From contig JANTQA010000047.1 in the NCBI GenBank assembly GCA_027625915.1, positions 11,408,001 through 11,472,000 of the forward strand: a DNA stretch of 64,000 bases. The letters run 5' to 3'. The translations under genes were made by a program, and so were the position numbers. The DNA is from Anaeramoeba flamelloides. Its lineage: Eukaryota > Metamonada > Anaeramoebidae. Below, in pieces: positions 37,337 through 48,423 of the stretch (the first letter of the stretch is position 1; the number at the start of each line of letters is the position of its first letter). The notes beneath the pieces were generated by a model. The model did no database searches and was not told where the DNA came from. It saw only the letters and a program-made list of their open reading frames with translations.

Positions 37337-37875
37337 TCAAACAAATTGATGTTGCGGGAAATTACCCTTAATTAAGATCCACTCATGGGGTCGTGGGTGG
37401 AGGATTAATTCCGAGAGAGAAAATTTATTGTTATTTGGTTTTTCCAAAAGTTGTTGATATTTTGAGATATGGTTTGATTGATTGAGCAACTGTTGTTGAA
37501 AGTTAAATGGGTTTTTTAAATGTTTGAAAAAAGAATTTTTGAAGAGAAAAAAAGAATCTAATATAAAATTAACAAATTTCAATTGTCAACAATATTTAGC
37601 CAAACTGTAAATACAAAAAATTGTTCACTGTTTCATGTTTCACAAAGTGTCTCATTTTTTTTTTATTTTTTTAATCATTTATCTCTATTGGTAGTATTGT
37701 TTTTAACTATTTTAAGAACAAAATGTGAAAGTTTTTGAAGGGGTGTTGGACGATGTCTTACATTTGTCATGATTGTGTATTCTTTTTTGTTAGTAAATAA
37801 GTAAAGGATTCTTAATTCCTGTCTCATTGTCTTTAGGAAATAAAATGGAAAAATTTTCTCTTTTTTTTTTCCCAT
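37337..37875 (-). CDS. Possible small two-exon gene upstream of TOR, unknown
   Basis: An ATG frame from 37875 carries MRQELRILYLFTNKKEY and RHRPTPLQKLSHFVLK. A second frame, about 37560-37337, ends LSELILHPRPHEWILIKGNF then PQHQFV and stop, entered by a TATTAG acceptor near 37560. Both look coding (balanced residues, Pro, His and Trp present), unlike the filler around them. How they join is not resolved: no strong donor is seen after the first. It ends 222 bp before the TOR start, on the same strand. No family is recognised; an LYR-type mitochondrial protein was considered but the motif does not fit. Confidence 0.4.
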
Positions 37876-37989
37876 TTTTCTGTTCCAAATATAAATTTAA
37901 AAGGGACAAATGTAGTTTGTGCTTTATTTATTAGTTAGGTGCCTTTTTGGAAGTTTGTTGGGTGCAATTTTGGGTGACTAAAAAACCTC

Positions 37990-38460
37990 AAAGGAAAGAA
38001 TATCTTGTACTAGTAAATACTAATCACTATTGGAGAAAAAAAGTGAAATTGGAAAAAAAGTAAAATATGATTTATAATGGTGAACACAAATAGAAAAAAA
38101 AAAGTAAAATAAATTCATAGAAGAAACAATTTAACTCCAAATAGGAATTCATTAAATTGAAATCAGAGAACAATAAAATTTTTAAGTATACTATTTTTAT
38201 CGAAATTATTGGTGTCTTTTGGGAGATATCCAAAAAAGTACAACATTTTCAACTAATTTTTAAAGAATTGTTAAATCAAAAGAAAAACACATACCAAAAG
38301 AAAGTATTAAAAAAACTGTTAAAGTGGTTAGTCCTCGATTTTTTCATTCATTTATTTATTAATTCTTTTATTAATTGAAACCTTACTTTTTATTTATAGA
38401 TTCTATTAATTTTATCCCAACCATACACAGAATTAAAAATCGTCTTGAACGATTTTTCCC
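37990..38460 (+). repeat. Dispersed repeat R9, copy 1
   Basis: It aligns with 52190-52560: 'gaagaaac', 'aactccaaataggaattcatt', 'tatcgaaattattg', 'caactaattttt.aa.aattgtt', 'ccaaaagaaagtattaaaaaaa', 'ttcatttatttatt'. A 73-codon frame here (38157-38378) is only partly kept in the second copy. Confidence 0.55.
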
Positions 38461-39250
38461 AAATTGAGAAGTCAAAGTTTATCCTATTTTAATTTCCAAC
38501 ACTAGTGTAGTTTCAAGAAAGCAACTTTTTTTTTTGAAAAACTATATATCAATGTTAGTATTAGGATTATAAATGAGGAAAAATATTCATATCATTTTCA
38601 ATTTCCTTTTTCAAATAGAAACCATAAATTACAACCAACTTCTTTTAGTATTCTCTTTAGTAAAAGAAAAATCTAGAAAAGAAAGTAATAAAATTTTATC
38701 TTTAGTAAAATTCCAATACCAATCTAAAAAACAAAATTTTCTGAAAGTGAAATAGATTTTCACTTTATTACTGACCAAATAAAGTGTTTTTTTTTGTGAG
38801 TTGTGTCTCTAGTATTGAAAAAAAATCCATTATATGAAGACTAGTCACGTGGTCCTGATTAACTGTAAATATTGCAACATTTTAAAATCAAATTGCTTTA
38901 TCTCATTTTCTTTTAGAAAAAATCAAATCATTAACAGTATTAATAACAGATGTTTGTTGATGGTTTGGTATTAATAATGAAAGGATCACTAATTGAAATA
39001 AATTAATCATTTTAAACAAAAAATATATAAAATAATAAGAGACTTTGGAATGAATCAGAATGATGAAAAACAAAAAAAATTATATCTCCAAAAAATATAT
39101 ATATCTCGGGATTTAGTCAAACATTAAAACCAATCAAAAATTCAACTTTGAAAAAGTCGATAATGATTTTCAAAAATTTCTTCATATCTTCAAAGAAAGG
39201 AATTTTTCTAATCGGTTAATAATTCAATTCTTTATGGTGTTTTACATAGT

Positions 39251-39538
39251 CTTCTAGTATATGGATTAGAAATACCCGAAATCACAGAATCTGATTTCAA
39301 AAACATTGGTATAGGGAATATTAAAAAATAGAAACATCACTAATCAATCCATACTTCACCAAGACTTATCTATAAAACTGAAGCAAAAATTGATTCAATA
39401 AAAATCACAATTTATATAAGAAAATATAAAGTAATCCAAAAATTCAAAATTCTAGGATTAGATAAACTAATTGATTTTTTTTTGGGTGAAAAAGAAGCAG
39501 AAAATCTCCATTGGAAATCTAAAATTTTAAAAGAATAA
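39251..39538 (+). pseudogene. Possible SAM-domain relics
   Basis: Two short open segments are protein-like. 39251-39331 reads LEIPEITESDFKNIGIGN, close to the second half of a SAM domain (LTEEDLKELGI). 39443-39538 reads ILGLDKLIDFFLGEKEAE, like a SAM first half. They lie in the wrong order and lack start codons or good splice sites, so this is at best the remains of an old gene or a chance resemblance. Confidence 0.25.
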
Positions 39539-40001
39539 GAAATTGTACTTGATAAATACCACAATAAATAAAAAAAAAACCCAAGTCTGAAATGTAGTTA
39601 GGTTTGCCAAAATTATTAAATACAATGAAAATTTCAAAAATATACTTTTTATTACTGAGATTAAAAAAAAAATCAACACTCTCTGAGACTCCTCAAATCT
39701 ATTTAAAAAAAATTGTAATACAGAGAAAGATTAACAAAAAACGGTGTTGCCAAGCCACATCAGGTTCTACCAAGTCCCTAACTTATCCAGAATTCAAAAG
39801 AATAGAGTAAAACTAAATATTTAACCCCATTCTTTTAAATTCTAGAAAACCTGACAACAAAAAATATTTTGAATCGTAAGGTTCTACATCTATTTTAAAG
39901 TAAAGAAATTATACAAACCATCTTGATAGATAGATATTCTTATGATATGAACAAAGATTAATCAAAATTTTGCAAATTATTTAAATATCAAAATTTAGAT
40001 A

Positions 40002-40201
40002 CAGTCAGTTTCACTTTTAAGACACAAACTTTCTACGAAATTTAAGGCACAAAAAAAAATCTCAAATTAAGGCACAAAATTCAAATTCTAGTAAAATAAA
40101 TTGTAAAAAAAAACAATTTCCAAAAAATGTGCTTTAATTTGAGATTTTTTTTGTGCCTTAAATTTTGTAGAAAGTTTGTGCCTTAAAAGTGAAACTGACT
40201 G
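40002..40201. mobile_element. CAGT inverted-repeat MITE (R5), copy 1 of cluster
   Basis: A 200-bp near-palindrome flanked by TA at 40000-40001 and 40202-40203. The termini read CAGTCAGTTTCACTTTTAAG and the reverse. The arms run almost to the centre. A TA target and CAGT ends fit the Tc1/mariner-pogo group. It is non-coding. Confidence 0.85.
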
Positions 40202-40271
40202 TATCAGTAAAAATTTGGATCATTTTCCATGTGGTCGTATCGTCAAGTGCTGCAGAGTTCCTTTAATTGCC

Positions 40272-40545
40272 TAGGTTTTCGAGAATTAAAAAGAATAGAG
40301 TAAAATCAAAGATTTTATATACAGTCAGTTCCACTTTTAAGGCACAAACTTTCAACGAAATTTGAGGCACAAAAAAATCTCAAATTAAGGCACAAATTTT
40401 GGAATTTTTTTTTTTACAATTTATTTTTACTAGAATCTGAATTTTGTGCCTTAATCTGAGATTTTTATTGTGCCTTAAATTTCGTTGAAAGTTTGTGCCT
40501 TAAAAGTGAAACTGACTGTAATTATTTTGAATCCTGGAAAACCTA
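40272..40545. mobile_element. R3 hairpin MITE split by an R5 insertion
   Basis: The left part 40272-40321 ('taggttttc...gattttata') and the right part 40519-40545 ('attattttgaatcctggaaa') form one R3 element once the R5 copy between them is removed. This dates R3 here as older than that R5 copy. Confidence 0.65.
40322..40518. mobile_element. CAGT inverted-repeat MITE (R5), copy 2, nested
   Basis: 197 bp with TA at 40320-40321 and 40519-40520 and the same termini as copy 1. It has inserted inside an R3 hairpin element. Confidence 0.85.
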
Positions 40546-40623
40546 ACAAAATATTCAACCTTGCACATAATGTTAAAATCTGGATAACTGAATTTAAAAA
40601 ATATTAATTTTTCCATTATTTTA

Positions 40624-40819
40624 CAGTCAGTTTCACTTTTAAGACACAAACTTTCTACGAAATTTAAGGAACAATAAAATCTCAAATTAACGCACAAAAT
40701 TCGGATTCTAGTAAAATAAATTGTGAAAATTAAAATTCCAAAAAATCGTGCCTTAATTTGAGATTTTTTTGTTCCTTAAATTTCGTTGAAAGTTTGTGCC
40801 TTAAAAGTGAAACTGACTG
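40624..40819. mobile_element. CAGT inverted-repeat MITE (R5), copy 3
   Basis: 196 bp, TA at 40622-40623 and 40820-40821. The arms 'aaggcacaaactttc' and mirror are intact with a few changes. Confidence 0.85.
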
Positions 40820-41006
40820 TAGAAAATAATAAAAAGTTTAATATTATTAATAAAAAAGGTGAAATATCTTTATTAGCTTGGTAAATAATAAAACTCTACT
40901 TGGATCTTTTAAAATTTTTTAAATACAAGTATAGGAATAGGGCAAGTGTCGACAAGTGCCTTGGTTTTTTTTTTTTTTAATTTTTGAAATTTAAAAGAAC
41001 CTGACA

Positions 41007-41080
41007 AGGTTTTCCAGAATTCAAAAGAATAGGATTAAAACAAAGGTATAACTCAATATTTATAAATTCTGGAAAACCTA
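41007..41080. mobile_element. R3 hairpin MITE, degraded copy
   Basis: It starts 'aaggttttccagaattcaaa' and ends 'aattctggaaaacctaac'. The centre is eroded relative to 1083-1157. Confidence 0.45.
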
Positions 41081-41187
41081 ACATTATTTACCTTAGAGTA
41101 TCTATATTTTTTTTCTATTTCAGTAATAAAAATAGAAGTTTTGAAATTTGCATTTTATTTATAAAATTAAAAAAAATATTGGAAATA

Positions 41188-41383
41188 CAGTCAGTTTCAC
41201 TTTTAAGGCACAAACTTTCAACGAAATTTAAGGCACAATAAAAATCTCAAATTAAAGAAGAAAATTCAAATTCTAGTAAAATAATTTGTGAAAATTAAAA
41301 TTCCAAAATTTGTGCCTTAATTTGAGATTTTTTTGTGCCTTAAATTTCGTTGATAGTTTGTGCCTTAAAATTGAAACTGACTG
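41188..41383. mobile_element. CAGT inverted-repeat MITE (R5), copy 4
   Basis: 196 bp, TA at 41186-41187 and 41384-41385, with the same arms. Four copies within 1.4 kb make this a local hot spot. Confidence 0.85.
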
Positions 41384-41385
41384 TA

Positions 41386-42822
41386 GATTTTTTTGGGGCA
41401 CATTAACTAAAAACTAAGTTTATTTATCTATCAATATAATAATGTTCTCTTAAAGACTAAAGAACTTTTTCAAAAATTTATATACCTTTAAGTTTATAAA
41501 TTAAATTTGGATAAATTGAAATAAAGAAGAACGAACATTTAGCCAACAATGAATTAAATCAAGTATGTAACTTTATTAAGTAGAAAATTATAATTCAGAT
41601 ATATCTAAAAATCATTCTAATTTTTTCCACACTAAGAATCTCTATTGTAAATTTTCTTTTTTTTCATTTTGGCTTTTTTTGATCATTTTTTTTTATTATT
41701 ATTATTTTTTTTTTGTTAATTACTGAATCCAGTTTTCACAAAATATCAACTAGATAGCCTTAACTTCGTACTTTGAACCTAACACAAGCACCAACCCGAT
41801 ATATTGTAAGGGGTTTCATGATTACATTCACTTGGATTTACTCTGTTCTACTCCCAAAATTCACTTAAGTTTGATTTCGATCTTAAAAGATCTAACATGA
41901 GTAAGTTCAAAATAGAATCAGAAGGACATCCATAATTTTTTATAATGTTTTTTTATTCCAATTACATCCTATAAATACTTTAAAAAATACAAAAAGGGAA
42001 ATAATCCAAACAACTTACAAAAGGGAATTTTTAAAAAGTAAAAAGTATAAAAAATAAAAATTGTAATCAACTTCAAAAAATTAAAAATTTGATAAATTCC
42101 AAATTGTAAAATTATTGGTTTATATCTCACTTTTACCCCAAAAAGAAGACAATTAGCCTTATTTTTCCCCTTTACCCAATTTTTTTAAAAAAATTAATAA
42201 ATTTAGTAAAGTGTCTTTAAAATGACACTCGATGTTGATAAGTAAGTTACCTCTTGACATTTTTAAATATTATCCCTTTTACAAAAAAAAAATGTTAAAT
42301 ATTAGACATATTTTGTACTCTGTGAAAATATATGTTGTATTGTTCCAAAGCCTTTATCCTTCGAAACAATCTATCAATACATATATATTTCGATTTTTCA
42401 TTTTGTACAAGTGAAAATATTGAAAAACAAAAAGGAAATAGCCCACACAAATTTTCATTATTAAAATACCTTTTATAAAAATCATTTCATTGAATTTAAA
42501 AAGTTGCACAAAAAAAAAAAAGCATGAAAAGTGTTAAAAAGAAACTTCATTGAAAAATTGTTTGAAAATTTTCAATTTGAGAAAATCAGAGGAAAAAGGT
42601 TTTTTAATAATTAAAATTAAAAAAAAAATCGTTTTATTTGATAGAATATTAATTGAAAAAAATTTATCTTTATGTTCAAATTTTTGTTAATTAATTTTCA
42701 ATTAGAAATAATTATTTTTTCAATTAATTAAAATACTATAAAAAAATAATCATTAAATTGCATTTAAAAAAGAAATAAATAAATAAATATTTTATGGGAT
42801 TCATTTATAACGGTGCATATTC
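41386..42822. other. Gene-free stretch
   Basis: AT-rich DNA with no supported gene. The 60-codon frame at 42232-42414 is not protein-like. Confidence 0.4.
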
Positions 42823-43424
42823 TCAATTAAATTGATCATTTATTACATAGTTTTGGAAAGGGTAATTATTTGTCTCCGAATCTTGGGACAAACGCAGTTC
42901 TAACTTTAAAACATCTTCTATTAATTGATCAACTTCATTTGAATTAACTGGAAGTAATGCGAGTTCATCATTTCCTTTTTCTTTCATTTGCTTTTCTCCC
43001 ATTTCAAAAAAATTATTCTCTTTTTTATTATTTATTTCTTTGTATAAGTTTTCTTTTTCTTTTTCCTTTTCTTTTTCCCTTTCCTTTTCCCTTTCCTTTC
43101 CCCTTTCCTTTTCATTATTGTTTTTTATGGTATTCAAATCACATTTTCCATTTTCTTTTGCTTTATTATTGTTATTATCCTTGTTTTTATTGCAATTATC
43201 ACTATTTTTGTTGTTGTTTTTACCTTTATTATTTCCATTTTCTTTTTCTATATGCTCGGGTTTTATAATTTCTTTCTTATTAATTGTTAAAATTTGTTTT
43301 GGCTGAATTCTTTCTTGTTCTTGGTAACCTTTAAATTGAATTGAAAATTTATATTTTCCCAAATCTCGTTTCAATACTTCGGATAATTGTTCTCTTGTGT
43401 GTAAAATATTTCTTCGGTTTCTTC
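42823..43424 (-). CDS. Terminal exon of an unrecognised Asn/Lys/Glu-rich protein
   Basis: The open frame begins after a TTTTTAATAG acceptor (43425) in phase 1 and runs about 199 codons to TGA. It starts RNRRNILHTREQLSEVLKRD, followed by LGKYKFSIQF, a compact-looking segment. It then passes through an Asn/Lys/Glu-rich linker with REKEREKEKEK runs, and ends with an acidic helix (VDQLIEDVLKLELRL) and a free tail. A GTATGT donor at 43585 could end the preceding exon, but its frame closes within 13 nt, so the 5' end is unresolved. The first segment loosely recalls GT61 glycosyltransferases, but the rest of that fold is absent. No function is assigned. Confidence 0.5.
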
Positions 43425-43824
43425 CTATTAAAAATTAAAAAAGTGTTTGTAAATAAATGAAAAGAAAACAAAAAGAGTTTGAAAATATTTTAAAAAATTA
43501 TAATTTTCATCATTAATTACCAAAAAATTTTTAATCATGTTTATGTATTTATATATAAATTGAGTTTTTCTTTGAAAGAACATACCTCTAAAGCCACCTT
43601 ACCTTGAGTTTTTTTCAAACGTTAAATCGATTTTAAGAGTATTTTGAAAATTTTCAAATTTTAAATTTCATTTTTTTCAAGTTTATAAAGTTTTTTTCTT
43701 TCCATTGAAAATTGAAACAAGAGAAATTTCAACAAAAACAAAATTTGTATATTAATTGATTTTTTCTTTTCAATGCTAAAGATATAAGGTATTTCCAAAA
43801 AAGTGGGCAATTTTTTTTTTGTAA
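43425..43824. other. Flank of the 42823-43424 gene
   Basis: It should contain the upstream exon(s) and promoter of the minus-strand gene; a GTAAGG..GTATGT cluster at 43583-43605 is the only splice-like signal seen. Confidence 0.3.
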
Positions 43825-44765
43825 ACTAAAATTCAAAATTTTACATAAAGTATACACAGCTAAAACCTTCCAAAGAATCATAATAATACTATAATTTAAT
43901 TTAAATTGGAAATAATTTTGATTTTTCTAAAATATGAAAATCATTTTTTCATCTTTTAGTTTTTTGTTTTCATTTCATTTTTTGAATTACATAACTTGTT
44001 TAGTTGGATCAAAATATTTTTTTCGAACGATTGATATTAGGTTAAAGTCGAGTTACGTTCAAAATAGAAGAACTCAAATAAAATTAGTTGATGGTATCTA
44101 AACTTTGATCGATCAATATTTTACTAATAGAATTTTTACAAATTTATCAATCCATTTTTTTGTTTTACCCATATCCAAAAATTTTAACACTCGATAATCT
44201 ATTAGAATTGATAATTATTTATTTTTTGTTTTGTGGTTATTTTAATTTATAAACAATTGTTAACATTTCAATTGGTGAATGGTTCTAATTGAATATTTCT
44301 TCATGAAGTTATTAAATATAATTTTTTTTTTCAAAAATTGAATTTTGGTGTTTGAAAATTTTGAATTGGGGTTTATTTTTATAAAAAATTTCTCTTTGCC
44401 ACCCTAATAAAAAAAAATTATTTTATAACATCTATATAACATTTTTATAACAAAATTTCCTTTTATATGTTGATTTTTTCAATATTTTTTAAAAAAATAT
44501 TCTTATAACGGGCTTATAACACATTACAATTTTTATAACACTTTTTATAACAAACATATATGTTATAAAAATTTTTATTATAAAATTTTATAACAGTTAA
44601 AACGTTTATAACACCATTACAACACGCTTATAGCATGTTATAAAAAACTTTTTTTATTAGGGCAGTGTTCCTATTTGTAAACCGATAATATCAAATTAAG
44701 GGGAATTTGATACACACTGAATCAAAATCTATTGGATATATTTTAAATAATGTTCACCAAAATAT
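43825..44765 (-). repeat. Dispersed repeat R6, copy 4, with nested insertion
   Basis: It is the reverse of 24775-25540. The alignment breaks at 44402 and resumes at 44663, where a separate 261-bp element has inserted. The far end 'aaaccgataatatcaaatta' matches the start of the other copy. Confidence 0.6.
44402..44662. mobile_element. CCCTAATAAA-terminated element (R11a)
   Basis: It begins CCCTAATAAAAAAA and ends TTTTTTTATTAGGG, with many short 'ttataaca' repeats inside. Comparison with the uninterrupted sequence near 24805-24830 shows a clean insertion with a 2-bp CA duplication. A weaker relative rich in 'gttataaaa' lies at about 50505-50745. It is non-coding. Confidence 0.7.
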
Positions 44766-44844
44766 TTCTAAAGAATGAAAAAAAATTTAAATCTTTTTTA
44801 GTACAAAAAGATTAAATTTAATTACAAATAAAAAACTGGGCAAG

Positions 44845-45126
44845 ATGCTAAGTATTCAAACTATTTTTGAAACAATAAAATATAGTTATAAATTTCGACT
44901 TCTTATCCGAACTTTTGTAAAAATTAAACATCTTAGTCAAACAATTTTTAGTATCAAAAAAAAAAAATCACCATTAATTTTTAGATACCTTGAAAAATGT
45001 CCTATAAAAAATCTTGATCAGAAACTTTTTTGTCTTTTTTATTTATGTAATCCCAGAAATACAAAAAAACAAATTGGATTGAAATTAAGAATCAATAAAT
45101 CATTGTTAATAATGTTGAATATTTAA
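44845..45126 (+). CDS. Unknown 93-codon ORF
   Basis: An ATG frame with a Lys/Leu/Ile-rich N-terminal half. The C-terminal half, CNPRNTKKQIGLKLRINKSL, faintly resembles a helix-turn-helix. It lies 340 bp before the repeat-borne frame at 45468-45675 and might be part of the same decayed element. Weak. Confidence 0.25.
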   Translation: MLSIQTIFETIKYSYKFRLLIRTFVKIKHLSQTIFSIKKKKSPLIFRYLEKCPIKNLDQKLFCLFYLCNPRNTKKQIGLKLRINKSLLIMLNI

Positions 45127-45467
45127 ATCGTTTTAATTAGAATTGGCTTTTAAAAAGGAAATTTGAAAATAAATTTACCCTACTTTGTAGGAAATAGTTA
45201 AAGTATTTAAAATTTCAATCATAAATAGTTATAACCACTTCAAAAGTTGAGTAATGTATTTGGGTTTTGTGAATATGAAAAAATACAATTAAAAAAATTT
45301 TATTTTTTTCCGTTTTAAAATTCTTGCTTTTTTTTTTTTTATTAATTTATTGATCTTACTTTGCTTTTTCCACAATAGCCACAAATTATTTCATTTTTAT
45401 TTTTCTGAAAAAAAATTTATAAACAATAAAAGTATTATTATTTATTTTTTTCTATTTTTTCCGTAGC

Positions 45468-46215
45468 TGAATTTTCAATTTATTGGGAAAAAGAGTTACA
45501 AAGGAAAAAGATCAAGTGGTTACTTGCTAATAATGAGATATTTGAGGAAGATGATAGTATAGGTAACTTGAAAATAAAAACTAAACAGCAAAGGCCAAAA
45601 AATACAAAGGGTTTAAAGCAAATCAAATCAAAAAGAAAAAAAAAGAAATTACAACAATTAAAAAACGATTTCTAAAGGAACTTTCATGATCAATTATCAA
45701 ATTAAATTAAATTAACCAAAAGTATGGTTACTGTTATTTTGGGTTGTTCTTATTTAAAGATAGTAGGGATTTTTTTTTTTGATTTTTGACCAATTGTTTA
45801 TTATAAACCCTCTTTTTTAATCTAAATTTCTTTTTTTTTTCTTTTTCTTTTTTCCTTTTTTTCTTTTCAATTTTTTGCTTTTGCTTTTTAATCTTAAAGA
45901 AAATATGGGTATGTTCTTCCCATGAATAATCGTGGAATTTATTATTTTAAGATTGAATTACCTTTTAGAAAATTTAAGTAAAAGTACATTTAGAGTGTAA
46001 TTTACACTTCTTCAATAATAATAAACTCTTTTTTTTTTTTTTTTCTTTTTTGCTTGTAAATTTTTTGTTTTTGCTTTTTTAATCATAAAGAAAATTTGAG
46101 TATGTCCTTTCTTATGAATAATCGTGAAATCTATGATTTTACGCTTAAATTTCCTTTTAGAAAATTTAAGTAAAAGGACATTTAAAGTGTAATTTTCTCT
46201 TCTTCAATAATAATA
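45468..46215 (+). repeat. Dispersed repeat R10, copy 1, with coding-like start
   Basis: A CCGTAG acceptor is followed by an open frame (EFSIYWEKELQRKKIKWLLA, then a basic tail) ending at 45675. The non-coding tail, with 'cttttagaaaatttaagtaa' and 'gcttttgctttt', is itself duplicated in tandem (45838-46015, 46040-46215). A reversed copy lies at 56940-57480, where the same frame is interrupted. It is probably the 3' part of an unknown mobile element or of a duplicated gene. Confidence 0.5.
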
Positions 46216-46455
46216 ATAAAATAGAAAAATTTGAGTTGATAAAACTAATACTTTAATTAACATTTCATCCTTAGTAATCAAGTTTATTTACAATATAACC
46301 AACATTCCAGAACTTCAAATTCTTGAGGCAATTATATTTATTGTTTTTCACAGTACCACCTTTTTTTAACAGTATCTAGAGTCTAGAAAAAAAGTTGTTT
46401 TTTTGGGGTTAAAAAGTTCAAATAAAAGTAAGGATGAATTTTAGATAAATTTGAC

Positions 46456-47726
46456 TTTGATATATTAGAGGTTTTGATGATATCTATGCTTAAGTCACGA
46501 TAAAGTTACAAAAATCTCAATAATTTCCAAAAATCGCGATTATCCTTATCAAATCGCGATATTCAATATTATTGTGATAATATAACAAAATATCGATAAT
46601 TATTTAAAAATCGTGATTATCCAAATATCGCGATTTGATAAAAAGTAATCACGATATAATAGTAGTTGATGGGTTTTTGGGCTAATTCAGCAATATTTTT
46701 ACAAAGAAATTTTTGTTGATCAAATAACAGATTAGGTGATTAAAAGTTATTCTTTGAAAAAACAACAAAAAAGATACTAGGTTCAATCAAGGATCAGATC
46801 AAAGAGTTTATATTGTATTTTCGTTTGGTTTGGTTGACAAACCTATCGATCCTTTAAGATCAACAACAATAATAACTAAAGAGAAATAAATATTTTTTCA
46901 GTCAATCGTGGTGTCATAAATTGTGTTGAATAAAAGAGCTTCCAAAACAGCCAACCTTTCACATTTTCTTTGAGAAATGTGTTCTTGGGTGAAAAAATTT
47001 TCAATATTTTTTGAAAGCTGAAAGGAGTTGGATAACTTTTCAAAAGCGTTCACAACAACCTAGCCACATTATCACCAATTATTAAGATTTTTTTGAACAA
47101 TTGCTTTCTTCTTCTTTTTCTCATATACTTCGTATTGGACAGAAAACTCAACTAGAACTTTGAGGTTTTTTGTGATAATCGATCACCAATAAAAAGGAAA
47201 ATTCCGTATTTATTCTTTTTGGTTATTTAACTTTGTGAAGGTAATAACTCCATTTTATTTAAAAACACATCTATTTTATATTCAAGTATACTGTTGAAAT
47301 GGGTTATTAATTTGATCATAAAATTCGTTTGTGATTTTATATTTTGTAAAAAAAAAATGAATTGAACTAAAAAAATTTTTCCACTACAAACATTCTCATT
47401 CCGTTTATAAAGCTTTCGTTCTTTCAAAACTTTCAAACACTTGGAGACAGTCCATTGCACTTACAAACACTTTCTGACATTTATGAAAGGGGAAAGTGTT
47501 GTAAAAATCTCAAGGCTTTGTCAAAGTCAAGGTATTTTTTTAAAAATGAAAATAATAATTTTTCATTTTTTCGCGATAATATGAATATCGTGATAATATG
47601 GAATATCGCAATTTTATGATTTTTCGCGATAAAGTTGGACTATATCGCGATTTTATAATATTATCGCGAATTAATTGTTAGTATCATGATAATATATGTT
47701 ATCATCAAAACCTCTAATATATCAAA
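46456..47726. mobile_element. 1.27-kb DNA element with TIRs and subterminal TCGCGAT repeats (R12)
   Basis: Terminal inverted repeats of 27 bp start TTTGATATATTAGAGG at 46456, mirrored to 47726. Inside each end is a cluster of 'atcgcgat/tcgcgataat' motifs (46530-46655 and 47570-47670), at least eight in all, in both orientations. Such subterminal arrays usually bind transposase in DNA transposons. The middle has a 77-codon minus frame (47460-47227, reading QWTVSKCLKVLKERK) of unknown meaning and no recognisable transposase. Confidence 0.75.
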
Positions 47727-48423
47727 CTTCCTTAGTCCACCCTATTGTGTACAACCAAAAAAGCATATTATACAATAAAAAAGATCCACACAAATTACAA
47801 TCTATTTCTTTGAAAATTTTCTTGTTCGAAAGTCAAAAAAGGTAAATTGAAATGAGGTGAAAATTAATTTCCATTTATTGTTGAGAGAAAAATTTTGTTG
47901 AGAGAAAAATAGTTGGACAGCAATTTTAATTGGGAACATTAAGAGAACCTGAAAATGATTTTTAATTTCAATCGTTTGTGAAATAACTAAAGAAAATAAC
48001 AATAATCTACTTATTAGAATAACAATTAATGTAATTCTACTTTTTCAAAACCTTCTCTCTTATAATCGAAAGCAAGTTAAAACATTACCATTTTCAAAAT
48101 TAATAGTAAACCTCGATACAACTTGGATTGTTGTTAAAATAGCATGAACTACTTTAATTATCAACCATTCAAATGAGTATTCTACACACACCACAGATTA
48201 ATGAACTTGTAACACCTTTAAACCTGGATTTATATAAAATTCAATTAGTTATCAATAGGATTTGATTTTCAATTTTACTAATGTTCCCAATGAAAAATGG
48301 TTGGAAACCATTTTTCTGTGTACAACATTTTTCTCTCAACAGTTATTATTCTTTGTCAGTAATGAAAATTTTCGCAAAGATTGAAAAAAAAACAAATTGT
48401 GTTTATCGCTGAAATTTATAATT
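47727..48423. other. Gene-free stretch
   Basis: The 3' flank of the gene at 48424-49325. No other feature is supported. Confidence 0.4.

Noticed and set aside
38157-38378. 73-codon ORF, apparently similar to the ORF at 52350-52535
   Set aside because: Similarity extends well beyond both frames and neither frame is consistently open; the DNA repeat R9 explains it.
42957-43306. Plus-strand Phe/Ser/Leu-rich ORFs opposite the 42823-43424 gene
   Set aside because: Complement of Lys/Glu repeats; composition fully explained by the minus-strand gene.
42823-43424. GT61-type glycosyltransferase assignment from RNRRNILHTREQLSEVL
   Set aside because: Only the first ~40 residues are loosely similar; the catalytic and GVHGA-type regions are absent.
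46780-46800. 'ggttcaatcaagga' as a tRNA T-arm
   Set aside because: No matching acceptor stem, D-arm or anticodon arm within 80 bp on either strand.
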